Assembly (NCBI RefSeq): GCF_008040165.1
Contig: NZ_VRUR01000001.1
Coordinates: forward strand, 246,150 to 310,149
Length of the DNA stretch: 64,000 nt
Source: Flagellimonas hymeniacidonis
GTDB taxonomy: Bacteria; Bacteroidota; Bacteroidia; Flavobacteriales; Flavobacteriaceae
Direction of reading: 5' to 3'
Shown here one piece after another: positions 43,546 through 51,883 of this stretch (position 1 is its first letter; the number at the start of each line of letters is the position of its first letter). A program made the position numbers and the translations under genes. The notes beneath the pieces were generated by a model that did not search any database, was not told the DNA's origin, and saw nothing but the letters and a program-made list of their open reading frames with translations.

Positions 43546-44793
43546 TTAATTTATAAATCCTACACCTGCAGTATTGTTTGTTCTGCTATCTAAAATGATA
43601 AAGGAACCATTTGTACGATGATCTTTAAAACGATCGTAGAAAATAGGTTTGTTTAATTTTAATCGGACTTTGGCAATATCGTTCATCTGTAAGCTGGATA
43701 CATTCTCTTCAATACCGGAATAATCGGGATGTATTTTATGTTCAATAGCATCGACCTTTGCCAGCACCTTATTTATTCCATGTTGAACCACATATTTTCC
43801 TCCAGTTGTCAAGTTATCCGAGTCCATCCAAGATATGGTTGCTGTAAGCTGTTTATCTATGGTAGGCAGATCTCCTGTTTTCACCAGCATATCTCCCCTA
43901 CTTACATTCACCTCATCTTCCAAGGTAATGGTTACGGATGAACGCCTTGGAGCTGTTTGGTACTCTTGGTCATGAAAATAGATGTTCTTAATTCGACTGC
44001 GGGTCATGGAAGGCAACACCACTACGTCATCTCCAACATTCAACTCCCCGCCATATACTTTTCCGGCAAATCCGCGAAAATCATGATGCTCTTCCGTTTT
44101 TGGTCGAATTACATATTGTACCGGAAAACGTGGAGTACCCACATTAGATACTGCAGCCAAATCCAAACCTTCTAAATGCTCCAACAAGGTTTCGCCATTG
44201 TACCATGGTGTATTCTGAGATTTATCTACCACATTATCACCTTTTAACGCACTAACGGGGATAAACGTAATTTTTTGATCTGCGTAATCACGCTTACTCA
44301 TTAATTGCTCAAAATCAGCTTTGATAGCGTTATATTTTTCCTCTGAAAAATCTACCAAATCCATTTTGTTCACAGCAACAATTACTTCTTTTACCCGAAG
44401 CAGGTTATTGATAAAAAAATGTCTGTTTGTTTGTTCTATCACTCCTTTTCTGGCATCTATTAAAATAATGGCAGCTTGTGATGTGGATGCCCCAGTCACC
44501 ATGTTTCTAGTATATTCCACATGCCCCGGGGTGTCGGCAATAATGTAACTTTTTGATGCTGTTGAAAAGTAGATATGTGCCACATCAATAGTGATACCTT
44601 GCTCTCTTTCTGCTATCAAACCATCTGTTGCTAAGGAGAAATCAAGGTAGTCGTATCCTTTTTGCTTACTTGTTTTTTCAATGGCCTCTAATTTATCATC
44701 GGTCAACGATTTGGTATCATAAAGTAATCTTCCAATCAAGGTACTTTTACCATCGTCCACACTGCCTGCTGTTGCTATTTTTAAAACTTCCAT
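43546..44793 (-). CDS. cysN: Sulfate adenylyltransferase, GTPase subunit
   Basis: A 415-residue EF-Tu-like GTPase that drives APS formation with CysD. P-loop GSVDDGKST near residue 10, DTPGHVEYTRNM near 88, and NKMDLVD near 143. There is no APS-kinase (CysC) domain at the C-terminus; the protein ends GVGFIN. It lies 19 bases after cysD. Confidence 0.94.
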   Translation of the reverse strand: MEVLKIATAGSVDDGKSTLIGRLLYDTKSLTDDKLEAIEKTSKQKGYDYLDFSLATDGLIAEREQGITIDVAHIYFSTASKSYIIADTPGHVEYTRNMVTGASTSQAAIILIDARKGVIEQTNRHFFINNLLRVKEVIVAVNKMDLVDFSEEKYNAIKADFEQLMSKRDYADQKITFIPVSALKGDNVVDKSQNTPWYNGETLLEHLEGLDLAAVSNVGTPRFPVQYVIRPKTEEHHDFRGFAGKVYGGELNVGDDVVVLPSMTRSRIKNIYFHDQEYQTAPRRSSVTITLEDEVNVSRGDMLVKTGDLPTIDKQLTATISWMDSDNLTTGGKYVVQHGINKVLAKVDAIEHKIHPDYSGIEENVSSLQMNDIAKVRLKLNKPIFYDRFKDHRTNGSFIILDSRTNNTAGVGFIN

Positions 44794-44812
44794 TTTTTAT
44801 TTTTGATGGTTT

Positions 44813-45760
44813 TTAGAAATATCCTTGTTGTTTGCGTTTCTCCATTGCAGCTTCTGACCGCTTGTCATCAATCCTAGCTCCGCGTTCGGATATTTTGGAT
44901 TCTCGAATTTCTGAAACCACCTTTTCAATGGTATCTGCATGGGATTCTACCGCTGCTGTACAAGACATATCTCCCACGGTCCTGAACCTTACCATACGTT
45001 CTTCCACTTTCTCATCTTCAGCTCTAAAGACAACAGCATCTTCGGCGGACCAAATCAACCCGTCTCTTAAAAAGATATTTCTTGGATGAGCAAAATAGAT
45101 AGAAGGTATTTCAATATTTTCTTTTTGGATGTAGCTCCATACATCCAATTCTGTCCAGTTACTTATTGGAAAGACTCTTACGTTCTGACCTATTTCAATT
45201 TCACCGTTCAACATATCGAACAACTCTGGTCGCTGATTTTTTTCATCCCATTGACCGAAATCGTCACGAACAGAAAAAATACGCTCCTTTGCTCTTGCTT
45301 TTTCCTCGTCTCTTCTTGCTCCACCAATACAGGCATCAAATTTGAATTCTTCAATGGCATCGAGCAAAGTGGTCGTCTGTAACATGTTTCTACTGGCATA
45401 TTTGCCCGTTTCTTCAATAACTTTGCCTTCATCTATGGAGTCTTGTACATTGCGTACAATTAACTCTACACCGAGTTCCTCTACCAATTTATCTCTAAAT
45501 TCTATGGTTTCCGGAAAGTTATGCCCTGTATCAATATGCATCAAAGGGAAAGGAATCTTAGCTGGCCAAAATGCTTTTTGTGCCAAGCGTACCAAGGTTA
45601 TCGAATCTTTTCCTCCCGAAAACAACAATACTGGCTTCTCAAATTGTGCCGCTACTTCACGAATAATATAGATGGCCTCATGCTCTAGAGCGTTGGCATT
45701 TGGTCTGTTCAACAAGCCAAGTGTATTAGGGTTTTGTATTTCTTCTAATAGTGTGTCCAA
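44813..45760 (-). CDS. cysD: Sulfate adenylyltransferase, catalytic subunit
   Basis: A 315-residue PP-loop enzyme that makes adenylyl sulfate from ATP and sulfate. The motif FSGGKDS is near residue 48. CIGGARRDEEKARAKERIFS and RFRTVGDMSCTAAVES are typical CysD blocks. The start is TTG at 45760 (MDTLLEEIQ). Gap to cysH is 12 bases. Confidence 0.94.
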   Translation of the reverse strand: MDTLLEEIQNPNTLGLLNRPNANALEHEAIYIIREVAAQFEKPVLLFSGGKDSITLVRLAQKAFWPAKIPFPLMHIDTGHNFPETIEFRDKLVEELGVELIVRNVQDSIDEGKVIEETGKYASRNMLQTTTLLDAIEEFKFDACIGGARRDEEKARAKERIFSVRDDFGQWDEKNQRPELFDMLNGEIEIGQNVRVFPISNWTELDVWSYIQKENIEIPSIYFAHPRNIFLRDGLIWSAEDAVVFRAEDEKVEERMVRFRTVGDMSCTAAVESHADTIEKVVSEIRESKISERGARIDDKRSEAAMEKRKQQGYF

Positions 45761-45772
45761 AAGTCTATTGAT

Positions 45773-46396
45773 TTAGGTGTGCAATCCACATTCACGGTTT
45801 TCCAAAACCTTGGTAGGATCAAAATATTTGTGTTCGTTTGGTAATTGTCGATCTCTCAAGTAAGCATCCAATTGGGTATCATTCCAATAATAAAACGGAC
45901 TTACTTTAAGCACGCCATCTTTACTTAAGCTCAAAACGTCCAATGAATTCCTATGTGCCGTCTGTCCTTTACGCAGGTTGGTAAACCAAACATCTGGCTG
46001 GTGTTCCTCCATTGCTCTTCTAAACGGTTCTAGTTTTACTTGTTCTGTAAAAGTTGCATGCAAAGGGTCATCAATTTGAGGAATCCCCATTACGGAATCG
46101 CGATGTGCCGATGTCTGTTTTGGAACATATAATTTGATATTCAACCCTAAACGGGAAATCAAATCTTCTGCATGTTTGTATGTATTGGGGGTATTGTACC
46201 CAGTATCACACCAAAGAATGGGAATCTCTGTAGAGACGTCGGTGACCGCATGAAGAATGGCAACCTCGTACGGTCTAAAATTAGTGGTTACCACTGGCTT
46301 GTTACTATTATTTAAAGCCCAAGAAATAATCTCCTGTGGAGCTATACCTCTAAATTGACGGTTTAAACTTTCTATTTCCTCTTTTAAGAATGCCAT
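45773..46396 (-). CDS. cysH: Phosphoadenylyl-sulfate reductase type enzyme
   Basis: A 207-residue PP-loop reductase that gives sulfite. The catalytic Cys203 lies in the C-terminal ECGLH motif. The paired cysteines that hold a [4Fe-4S] cluster in APS reductases are missing; only Cys63 is present besides Cys203. By the usual rule this makes it a PAPS reductase, yet no APS kinase gene is in this locus. It follows DUF2061 by 12 bases. Confidence 0.9.
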   Translation of the reverse strand: MAFLKEEIESLNRQFRGIAPQEIISWALNNSNKPVVTTNFRPYEVAILHAVTDVSTEIPILWCDTGYNTPNTYKHAEDLISRLGLNIKLYVPKQTSAHRDSVMGIPQIDDPLHATFTEQVKLEPFRRAMEEHQPDVWFTNLRKGQTAHRNSLDVLSLSKDGVLKVSPFYYWNDTQLDAYLRDRQLPNEHKYFDPTKVLENRECGLHT

Positions 46397-46408
46397 ATTT
46401 TCAATTGT

Positions 46409-46672
46409 TTATTTACCCCAGTTAATACTGTTCCAAATTCTTTCATGAAAAAAATACAGCACCATTTTTGTAACCAGTTCAACCATTCCAATTGAGAATG
46501 CCAATGATAAGGTTCCGGTTACCACCCAAGAAATAAGAATAGTATCCAAGGTCCCAATTATTCTCCAACTAACTGATTTCGCTATACTGCGTTTGGGTTT
46601 TTCAGAAGTTTTGTCCTTTGTGAAAGTATCTCTGTTTCCCCTATTGCCAATTATTAACTGATCTGCTATCAT
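46409..46672 (-). CDS. DUF2061 small membrane protein
   Basis: An 87-residue protein with the DUF2061 pattern: KRSIAKSVSWRIIGTLDTIL, a hydrophobic pair of segments, then LVTKMVLYFFHERIWN. It is regularly the first gene of sulfate assimilation sets in this phylum, which suggests a supporting role, perhaps in sulfate entry. That is context only; no transport has been shown from sequence. Confidence 0.88.
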   Translation of the reverse strand: MIADQLIIGNRGNRDTFTKDKTSEKPKRSIAKSVSWRIIGTLDTILISWVVTGTLSLAFSIGMVELVTKMVLYFFHERIWNSINWGK

Positions 46673-46688
46673 TCCTAATTATTATATT

Positions 46689-46718
46689 CCTATAGATTTA
46701 ATAGGATAATCAAAAATA
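46689..46718 (-). promoter_or_regulatory. Promoter and CCTAT-N7-ATAGG operator of the cys set
   Basis: On the minus strand TATTTTTG (46718-46711) is an exact -7 element. The palindrome CCTATAGATTTAATAGG (46689-46705) covers the expected transcript start, 17 bases before the DUF2061 ATG. Bound protein there would repress. Similar arms occur at 43482 and 47276. Confidence 0.55.
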
Positions 46719-46855
46719 GAATTATTTGTTTAAGTAAATCGTTAAAAAGGTAATAAAATTACATTTACCCTATGGTTTTTATAGATTATAACAAATGTGA
46801 TGTGATTTATTATAAATATTTCGACCAAAAATCAAAAAAAATGAAGAATATTAAT

Positions 46856-47266
46856 TTAGGAAATCAAATCTGCCAAGGTATTATTTCTATATACCTCAAG
46901 GGCACTATCTCTAACTTGAAGCATCAGTTTATTGACGGAACACTTATTTTCATCCGGACAGTCATCACATTTTTCATAAAAATTAAGACTCACGCAAGGT
47001 ACCATGGCGATAGGTCCTTCCAATACCCGCATTACTGAGGTCATTAAAATATCCTTGGGTTCCTTGATTAGATAGTATCCCCCACCCTTTCCTTTTTTAG
47101 AGCCTAGAAATCCATTTCGTCTGAGGGTGAGCAAAATGCTTTCCAAAAACTTCTGGGAAATGTTTTCATGTTTGGCTATTTCAGCAATTTGAACGGGCTC
47201 CTTACTATCTATTGAAGCGAGATACGTAAGTGCTTTTAAGCCATATTTTGTCTTCTTGGAGAGCAT
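46856..47266 (-). CDS. Rrf2-family regulator with cysteine cluster
   Basis: A 136-residue winged-helix regulator. The N-terminal MLSKKTKYGLKALTYLASID and ISQKFLESILLTLRRNGFLG are standard Rrf2. Cys91, Cys100, Cys103 and Cys109 (CVSLNFYEKCDDC, then ENKC) resemble the cluster region of IscR-like proteins, so an Fe-S cluster is possible. It lies between met and cys genes and has an 8-bp inverted repeat upstream, so it probably regulates sulfur uptake, like CymR or CysR in other phyla (inference). Confidence 0.9.
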   Translation of the reverse strand: MLSKKTKYGLKALTYLASIDSKEPVQIAEIAKHENISQKFLESILLTLRRNGFLGSKKGKGGGYYLIKEPKDILMTSVMRVLEGPIAMVPCVSLNFYEKCDDCPDENKCSVNKLMLQVRDSALEVYRNNTLADLIS

Positions 47267-47275
47267 CTTACGAAT

Positions 47276-47305
47276 ATAGGGAAAATTAACAATTGACTTC
47301 CCTAT
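47276..47305. promoter_or_regulatory. Inverted repeat upstream of rrf2
   Basis: ATAGGGAA (47276-47283) and TTCCCTAT (47298-47305) form an 8-bp inverted repeat, 10 bases before the rrf2 ATG and just after the metZ stop. No T-run follows, so an operator for autoregulation is more likely than a terminator. The arms share CCTAT/ATAGG with the sites at 43482 and 46689. Confidence 0.45.
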
Positions 47306-47314
47306 TATAGTGGT

Positions 47315-48484
47315 TTACCCCAGCGCTTGCTCAATATCTGCTATAATATCATCAATATGTTCCAAACCAACCGAAACCCGCACCATACCATCAGAAATTC
47401 CAACAGACTCCCGTTCTTCTTTGGTCAATTTGCTATGGGTTGTTGAGGCAGGATGTGTAACAATACTTCTTGAATCACCTAAATTGGCGGAAAGGGACAA
47501 TAACTTAATGGCATCAAAGAACTTTTTACCTTCTTCTATGCCTCCTTTTACTTCAAAAGCTACTACACATCCGCCAGCTTTCATTTGCTTTTTTGCAATC
47601 TCATATTTGGGGTGCGACTTAAGAAATGGATATTTTACCCAATCTATTTTCTTATGACTTTCTAAGTATGTTGCCAATTGCAATGCATTGGAGCAATGTC
47701 TATCAACTCTAAGTGCCAAAGTTTCCAAGCTTTTGGACAACACCCATGCATTAAATGGAGAAAGCGAAGGTCCTGTAATACGTGAAAATCTGTAGATTTT
47801 ATCAATAAGCTCATTGCTTCCAACTGTAATTCCGGCCAAAACCCTTCCCTGGCCATCCATCAGTTTTGTCCCAGAATGAATTACCAAATCCGCTCCAAAT
47901 TTTATGGGTTGCTGTAAATAGGGTGATGCAAAACAATTATCAATAATAAATATGAGATTATGTTTTTTGGCAATGTTTCCTATAACCTCCAAATCCAAAA
48001 CATCAACACCTGGATTTGTAGGTGATTCAGCATATATAATTTTTGTGTTAGGAGTAATTAGTTCCTCAACAGCCTCTAAATTATTGATATCAAAATAACT
48101 TGTACCAATATTCCATTTGGGGAAAAATTGAGTGAAAAGCGTATGTGTAGAACCAAAAATACTTTTGGCAGAGACAATATGATCCCCACTCTCTAATAAA
48201 GCAGCAAATGTGGAAAACACCGCCGCCATGCCAGAAGCAAATGCAAAGCCATTTTCTGCGCCTTCCATTTTACATACCTTATTTATAAACTCTGAAGAGT
48301 TTGGATTGGAATATCTTGAATAGATATTATGTTCTTTTTCCTCCGCAAACGAAGCTCTCATGTCCTCTGCATCCTCAAATACAAAACTGGATGTCAGATA
48401 CAGTGGAGTGGAATGCTCTAAAAATTGTGTGCGCTCCAACTGTATTCTTATCGCCTCCGTTTCAAATTTCCTCTCGTTCTTCAT
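47315..48484 (-). CDS. metZ: O-succinylhomoserine sulfhydrylase-type PLP enzyme
   Basis: A 389-residue Cys/Met metabolism PLP enzyme. The PLP lysine is in VIHSGTKLMDGQGRVLAG; the block IYSRYSNPNSSEF binds phosphate. The look is that of the MetZ group, which fixes sulfide onto an activated homoserine to give homocysteine; cystathionine gamma-synthase activity cannot be excluded. Its ATG overlaps the stop of the upstream fusion gene by one base (TAATG). Confidence 0.88.
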   Translation of the reverse strand: MKNERKFETEAIRIQLERTQFLEHSTPLYLTSSFVFEDAEDMRASFAEEKEHNIYSRYSNPNSSEFINKVCKMEGAENGFAFASGMAAVFSTFAALLESGDHIVSAKSIFGSTHTLFTQFFPKWNIGTSYFDINNLEAVEELITPNTKIIYAESPTNPGVDVLDLEVIGNIAKKHNLIFIIDNCFASPYLQQPIKFGADLVIHSGTKLMDGQGRVLAGITVGSNELIDKIYRFSRITGPSLSPFNAWVLSKSLETLALRVDRHCSNALQLATYLESHKKIDWVKYPFLKSHPKYEIAKKQMKAGGCVVAFEVKGGIEEGKKFFDAIKLLSLSANLGDSRSIVTHPASTTHSKLTKEERESVGISDGMVRVSVGLEHIDDIIADIEQALG

Positions 48485-51400
48485 TATATTTTTTCTGCTA
48501 TTCTTAAAATATCTCCAAAAACTCCTCTTGCGGTTACCGCAGCACCCGCTCCTGCCCCTTGAATCACTAAGGGGTTTTCGCCATATGATTCTGTATAAAT
48601 TTCAATTATGGAGTCCGAACCTTTAACCTGCCCTAAAGCGCTTTCTTTTGGAACAGACACCAATTTTGCTTCCAATATTCCTTTATCCTGTTGCAAGTCT
48701 CCATGTAGGTCACCAATATATCGCAATACAAACCCGTCTTTTTGATCTTGCTTAATCTTGCTAAACCTTTCATCCATTTTTGAAATGTTATCTATGAACT
48801 CATCAAAATTGATTGATTGTAATGGTTTAGGGATCAGATTGTCAATCTCAATATCTGAAAATTCATTTTGCAAGTCCAATTCGCGTGCTAAAATCAATAA
48901 CTTTCTCCCTACATCATTGCCGGAAAGGTCTTCTCTTGGATCGGGCTCTGTATACCCCTTGTCCATAGCTTCTTTTACAATAGTTGAAAATGACGCTTCT
49001 TTTTCTGAAAAAGTATTGAAAATATAACTTAACGAGCCTGAGAAAACACCTTTTATACGGGTAATATTCTCTCCGGAAAGATGTAATAATTTTATGGTAT
49101 CGATAAGTGGCAACCCAGCTCCAACATTGGTTTCATAGAGGTACTGCTTTTGATTTTTTTCCAGATGATTTCTAATCGATTTATAATAGTCAAAGCCTAA
49201 AGTATTGGCAATTTTATTGGATGAAACCAAATCAAATCCACTCTCAATGAAAAGCTCGTAATTGGATACAAATGTTTCACTCGCAGTGTTATCTACAGCT
49301 ATTAAATTCTCCAAATGATGCTCTTTAGCAAAAGCTACAATGTCTTCAATTTGATATGGTTTCCCTCCTGTATCCAAATCCTTTTTCCAACTTTTTGCTA
49401 TTCCATTTGCATTGAGCAATACTTTTCTCGAATTTGACACAGCAAAGACTCTAAGGTCTATTCCTTTTCGTAGTTCAATATTTTTTTGTGAATCCAAAAT
49501 CTGATCTATCAAGGTTGCTCCCACGTTACCATGCCCAAAAATGGCCAGATTGATTTTCTTTGCAATTCCAAAAATTTGACCATGAACTACATTGATGGCC
49601 TTGTGCAAGTCGGATTTTTTAACCACCAAACTCACATTCTTTCCTGAAACCGTATTATTAAAAAGTAAAGGGACAATTTGATTTTTCACCAAAGCATTAA
49701 ATGGTTTATGGAAAGTGCTTAAATCCATCCCAACAATTGAAATCACCGAAACGTCTTCCATCACTGTAATCTGATTGATGTCATAAGAACTATAATCCGT
49801 TTCAAACTCCAAATCCAATACCTTTTTTGCTTTTTGGGCCTTTTTGGATTCTACTACCAAACCAATTCCTCTTTCGGAAGAGCCTTGAGAGATTATCCCA
49901 ACATTTATATTGTTTTGTCCTAAGGCCTTAAAAATACGGGCATCAATTCCTACTTTGCCCAAAAGACCTCTTCCTTCTAGGTTAACCAACGCAACATCCT
50001 CTATTACAGACAAAGATTTTATACCTCCATTTTCAGTTTTGGGGCCTACAAGAGTTCCTTTATTATCGTTATTGAACGTATTAAGAATACGCAATGGAAT
50101 GTTCTTTTCAATAAGCGGAATAATAGTTTTGGCATGTAGAATATTAGCTCCAAAATTTGCAAGTTCGTTAGCCTCAGCATAAGAAATAACATCAATCAAC
50201 TTGGCATCAGTAACTAAATCCGGATTGGCCGTAAAAATACCATCTACATGGGTATAGTTTACCAGTTCTTCGGCATCTAAAAAATTGGCCAACAGCGCCG
50301 CAGAATAATTACTGCCATTTCTTCCTAAAGTTGTAGTCTCCCCTTCTCTATTAGATGCTATAAAGCCTGTGATAATGGGTACAACGTCTGAATCCAGTTC
50401 TTTAAAACAACGAATTACATTTTCTTTGGAAATTGCTTCGTCAACCTCAGCATTATTAAATGTATCATCTGTTTTAATCAATGCTCTGGAATCAATAAGC
50501 TGTGCTTTGATTCCAGATTTCTCCAATAACGAGCTTACAACTTTTCCTGAAATTAATTCCCCATAGGATAATAGTTCATCCTTAGTTTTTAAGCTGTAAT
50601 CCCCAGTAAGTGAAACACCTTTTAAAAGCTTTTCTATTTGCTGAAGTTCTTCTTTTATATCAATCTTAGAAGTATTGCCTTTTTGATAACTTGAAAAAAC
50701 ATTTAAGTCTTCACTGAAACCCTTTCCATTTGATGCTTTTTTAAGCATTGATTCCAATTGATCCGTTGCTTTATCTCTAGCTGAAAGTACTACCGCAAAA
50801 TTCTCCCTTTCTTTTGCTTTTTTTGAAATGATATTCAGCACATTTTCAATCCCTTCTCCATTGGCCAAGGATTTACCTCCGAACTTCAGGATTTTTATGC
50901 CATCTGTTTTTCCGTTTTTTTGAAAAACTGGTTCCAAAAGCTTTTCCAATTGTTTAAATTCAATTAAAAAAGCATCATGCCCATGCAGGGATTGTACCTC
51001 TCCATAGGTTACATTTGCGTTGGCCTGAGCCAAATGCCTAAATGTTTCTTTGTTTTCTTCAGCAGTAAAAAACAAATCTGAATTAACACCAATTATATGA
51101 ATCTTCGTTTCGCTTTGCTGAATCAAGTTAAAAGCATCATCTCCATTTCTAGTAATATCGATGGTCTTCAACAGTTGGTTCATCAATTTATATGCTGAGA
51201 GCTGAAATCGTTCCTGTAGTTTTTCACCATGATGCATCAACCAACTTTCTACATTGAAAACCTGAAGTTCTTCATTGGTGCTTCGCTTAAAACGCTCTTT
51301 AAAAGATTCCGGAGTTCTATAACATAGCATAGCGTGCATCCGTGCATCGTGAACTGGTTGTTTAGAATTTACCAAAAACTGTTCTTGGATTTGGCAATTT

Positions 51401-51870
51401 GCTATCAACCAATCTGTAGACTTCCAATCAGAAGCTACAGGGATCAAATGTTCAGTAATCTTTGGATTAAGTGCAGTCATCTCCCATGCAATACCTCCGC
51501 CCAATGAACCACCAATAATTGCATACAACCGTTCAATTTTAAGTTGCTCCAATCCCGAAAGAAAAATCTGTGCAATATCACCAGCAACAAAATCCTTATA
51601 ATTATCAATAACAAAACCATCATATCCGTTTCCTGGAATATTGAAAGCCAAAATGGTATAGGTATCTGTATTAATACATCTGTCCTTACCAATTAAATCT
51701 GACCACCACCCTTCTTCTCCCGTAACATTGGAGTTTCCTGTAAGCGCATGATTCACCAAAACAATAGGCGCAGTGTGCAATTTCTCCCCAAAAACTTGAT
51801 AGGACAATTGCAAATCTTCAACAACGCCATTTAAGGTGGTATAGTTTTGTATGGTAATATGCTTGAGCAT
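48484..51870 (-). CDS. thrA: Fusion: homoserine acyltransferase, aspartate kinase, homoserine dehydrogenase
   Basis: An 1128-residue protein with three enzymes in one chain. Residues 1-315 are a MetX-like alpha/beta hydrolase with a full triad: Ser122 (GGSLGGG), Asp265 (GVNSDLFF) and His298 (GHDAFL). Residues about 326-600 are aspartate kinase (ILKFGGKSLANGEG; TTTLGRNGSNYSAA), followed by ACT repeats at about 620-765. Residues about 773-1128 are homoserine dehydrogenase (LAIFGHGNVGATL; DPREDLSGNDVGRK). The chain can thus phosphorylate aspartate, reduce the semialdehyde to homoserine and acylate it. It lies between metY and metZ under a SAM riboswitch. The acyl donor (acetyl or succinyl) is uncertain. 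Confidence 0.92.
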   Translation of the reverse strand: MLKHITIQNYTTLNGVVEDLQLSYQVFGEKLHTAPIVLVNHALTGNSNVTGEEGWWSDLIGKDRCINTDTYTILAFNIPGNGYDGFVIDNYKDFVAGDIAQIFLSGLEQLKIERLYAIIGGSLGGGIAWEMTALNPKITEHLIPVASDWKSTDWLIANCQIQEQFLVNSKQPVHDARMHAMLCYRTPESFKERFKRSTNEELQVFNVESWLMHHGEKLQERFQLSAYKLMNQLLKTIDITRNGDDAFNLIQQSETKIHIIGVNSDLFFTAEENKETFRHLAQANANVTYGEVQSLHGHDAFLIEFKQLEKLLEPVFQKNGKTDGIKILKFGGKSLANGEGIENVLNIISKKAKERENFAVVLSARDKATDQLESMLKKASNGKGFSEDLNVFSSYQKGNTSKIDIKEELQQIEKLLKGVSLTGDYSLKTKDELLSYGELISGKVVSSLLEKSGIKAQLIDSRALIKTDDTFNNAEVDEAISKENVIRCFKELDSDVVPIITGFIASNREGETTTLGRNGSNYSAALLANFLDAEELVNYTHVDGIFTANPDLVTDAKLIDVISYAEANELANFGANILHAKTIIPLIEKNIPLRILNTFNNDNKGTLVGPKTENGGIKSLSVIEDVALVNLEGRGLLGKVGIDARIFKALGQNNINVGIISQGSSERGIGLVVESKKAQKAKKVLDLEFETDYSSYDINQITVMEDVSVISIVGMDLSTFHKPFNALVKNQIVPLLFNNTVSGKNVSLVVKKSDLHKAINVVHGQIFGIAKKINLAIFGHGNVGATLIDQILDSQKNIELRKGIDLRVFAVSNSRKVLLNANGIAKSWKKDLDTGGKPYQIEDIVAFAKEHHLENLIAVDNTASETFVSNYELFIESGFDLVSSNKIANTLGFDYYKSIRNHLEKNQKQYLYETNVGAGLPLIDTIKLLHLSGENITRIKGVFSGSLSYIFNTFSEKEASFSTIVKEAMDKGYTEPDPREDLSGNDVGRKLLILARELDLQNEFSDIEIDNLIPKPLQSINFDEFIDNISKMDERFSKIKQDQKDGFVLRYIGDLHGDLQQDKGILEAKLVSVPKESALGQVKGSDSIIEIYTESYGENPLVIQGAGAGAAVTARGVFGDILRIAEKI

Positions 51871-51883
51871 AAAATATTATTTA

